Assembly: GCA_033854735.1 (NCBI GenBank)
Contig: JAWWPY010000554.1
Span: forward strand, 1-27,706
Length of the DNA: 27,706 nucleotides
Direction: 5' to 3'
Source of the DNA: JAWWPY01 sp033854735
Lineage (GTDB): Bacteria; Actinomycetota; Actinomycetes; Streptosporangiales; Streptosporangiaceae
In this document: piece by piece, positions 27,524 through 27,706 of the stretch
Layout of the letters: each line of letters starts with the position of its first letter
Numbering within the stretch: the first letter of the stretch is position 1
Program-made: the position numbers and the translations under genes
The notes under the pieces: generated by a model
What the model was told of the DNA's origin: nothing
The model's input: the letters and a program-made list of their open reading frames with translations, nothing else
The model's database searches: none

Positions 27524-27706
27524 ATGGCACGAGACCCCCTGGCCGCGGTCAGCACCATCAGCACGCCGCAGACGCAGCGGATCCCCGGCCGCGCTGACCA
27601 GGTGCGCAACAACACCGGCGGATACGTGTTCGGCCAGGACCTGTGGACGAAGCTGGAGGACTTCCTGATCCTCGGCACCACGGGCGGCACCTACTACCTG
27701 CGTGAG
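27524..27706 (+). CDS. TROVE-domain (Ro60/Rsr) protein, N-terminal fragment
   Basis: 61 codons are visible; the gene runs off the right edge. After a short Ser/Thr-rich lead, residues about 28-61 read NNTGGYVFGQDLWTKLEDFL and ILGTTGGTYYLRE. This matches the start of the TROVE domain (N-x-x-GGYV, W-x-x-L-x-x-FLILG-x-x-GGTYY). Ro60 is a ring protein that holds Y RNA and misfolded RNAs and, with PNPase in Deinococcus, helps RNA decay. AGGAGAGG sits 6-9 bases before the ATG. It lies directly behind the tRNA array on the same strand, a pairing I recall from large mycobacteriophages. Confidence 0.85.
   Translation, partial: MARDPLAAVSTISTPQTQRIPGRADQVRNNTGGYVFGQDLWTKLEDFLILGTTGGTYYLRE

Noticed and set aside
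23925..27706. Complete prophage or integrative element
   Set aside because: No integrase, structural phage gene or attachment repeat is visible. Phage origin of the array stays a hypothesis because the window ends inside the TROVE gene.

Overview
The window comes from a high-GC actinomycete (Actinomycetota). Support for this: mshD (mycothiol synthesis), a GlnR orphan regulator, a DivIVA/Wag31-type coiled-coil protein, LmeA, DUF427, DUF4235 and DUF3618 genes, GTG/TTG starts, and many ATGA stop-start overlaps. The gene set fits a mycelial soil actinomycete. I cannot name a genus from the sequence.

Left part (1-12.7 kb) is ordinary chromosome. In order it holds: a DUF4395/thioredoxin pair; about 58-bp tandem intergenic repeats; an operon of LmeA-like lipid-binding protein, ECF sigma factor and zinc anti-sigma factor; a MoaD-like protein; glnR-mshD; a gamma-carbonic anhydrase; a DivIVA-domain coiled-coil protein; a Ppx/GppA phosphatase; a DUF427 protein; an M19 dipeptidase; and a zinc alcohol dehydrogenase divergent from a MarR regulator with a visible promoter and operator.

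Middle part (12.7-19.7 kb) looks like one surface-glycan or small-molecule locus. It has a polytopic GT87-like mannosyltransferase, a SAM methyltransferase, an OmpR-type response regulator and histidine kinase, an NAD epimerase with a Cys-rich insertion, a GT2 glycosyltransferase and a DUF2064 (TIGR04282-type) nucleotidyl/glycosyltransferase. Next come a YihY/BrkB membrane protein and a membrane-stress operon (holin-like DUF1469, DUF3618, DUF4235) behind a sigma-B-like promoter, then two coupled transglutaminase-like proteins.

Right end (24.0-27.7 kb) is the unusual part. A leader with a promoter-like sequence, a 34-codon ORF with a good ribosome binding site and an intrinsic terminator precedes a one-strand array. 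I could fold 32 tRNA genes there by eye, plus five tRNA-like relics, in about 3.15 kb. The array covers 19 amino acids plus the initiator; I found no tRNA-Glu. Six tRNAs have C instead of the near-universal U33, and about seven have altered T-loops. Immediately downstream, on the same strand and with no visible terminator between, a TROVE-domain (Ro60) gene starts and runs off the window. Together these suggest a phage-type tRNA array and Ro60 RNA-chaperone module, possibly a reserve translation or tRNase-resistance system.
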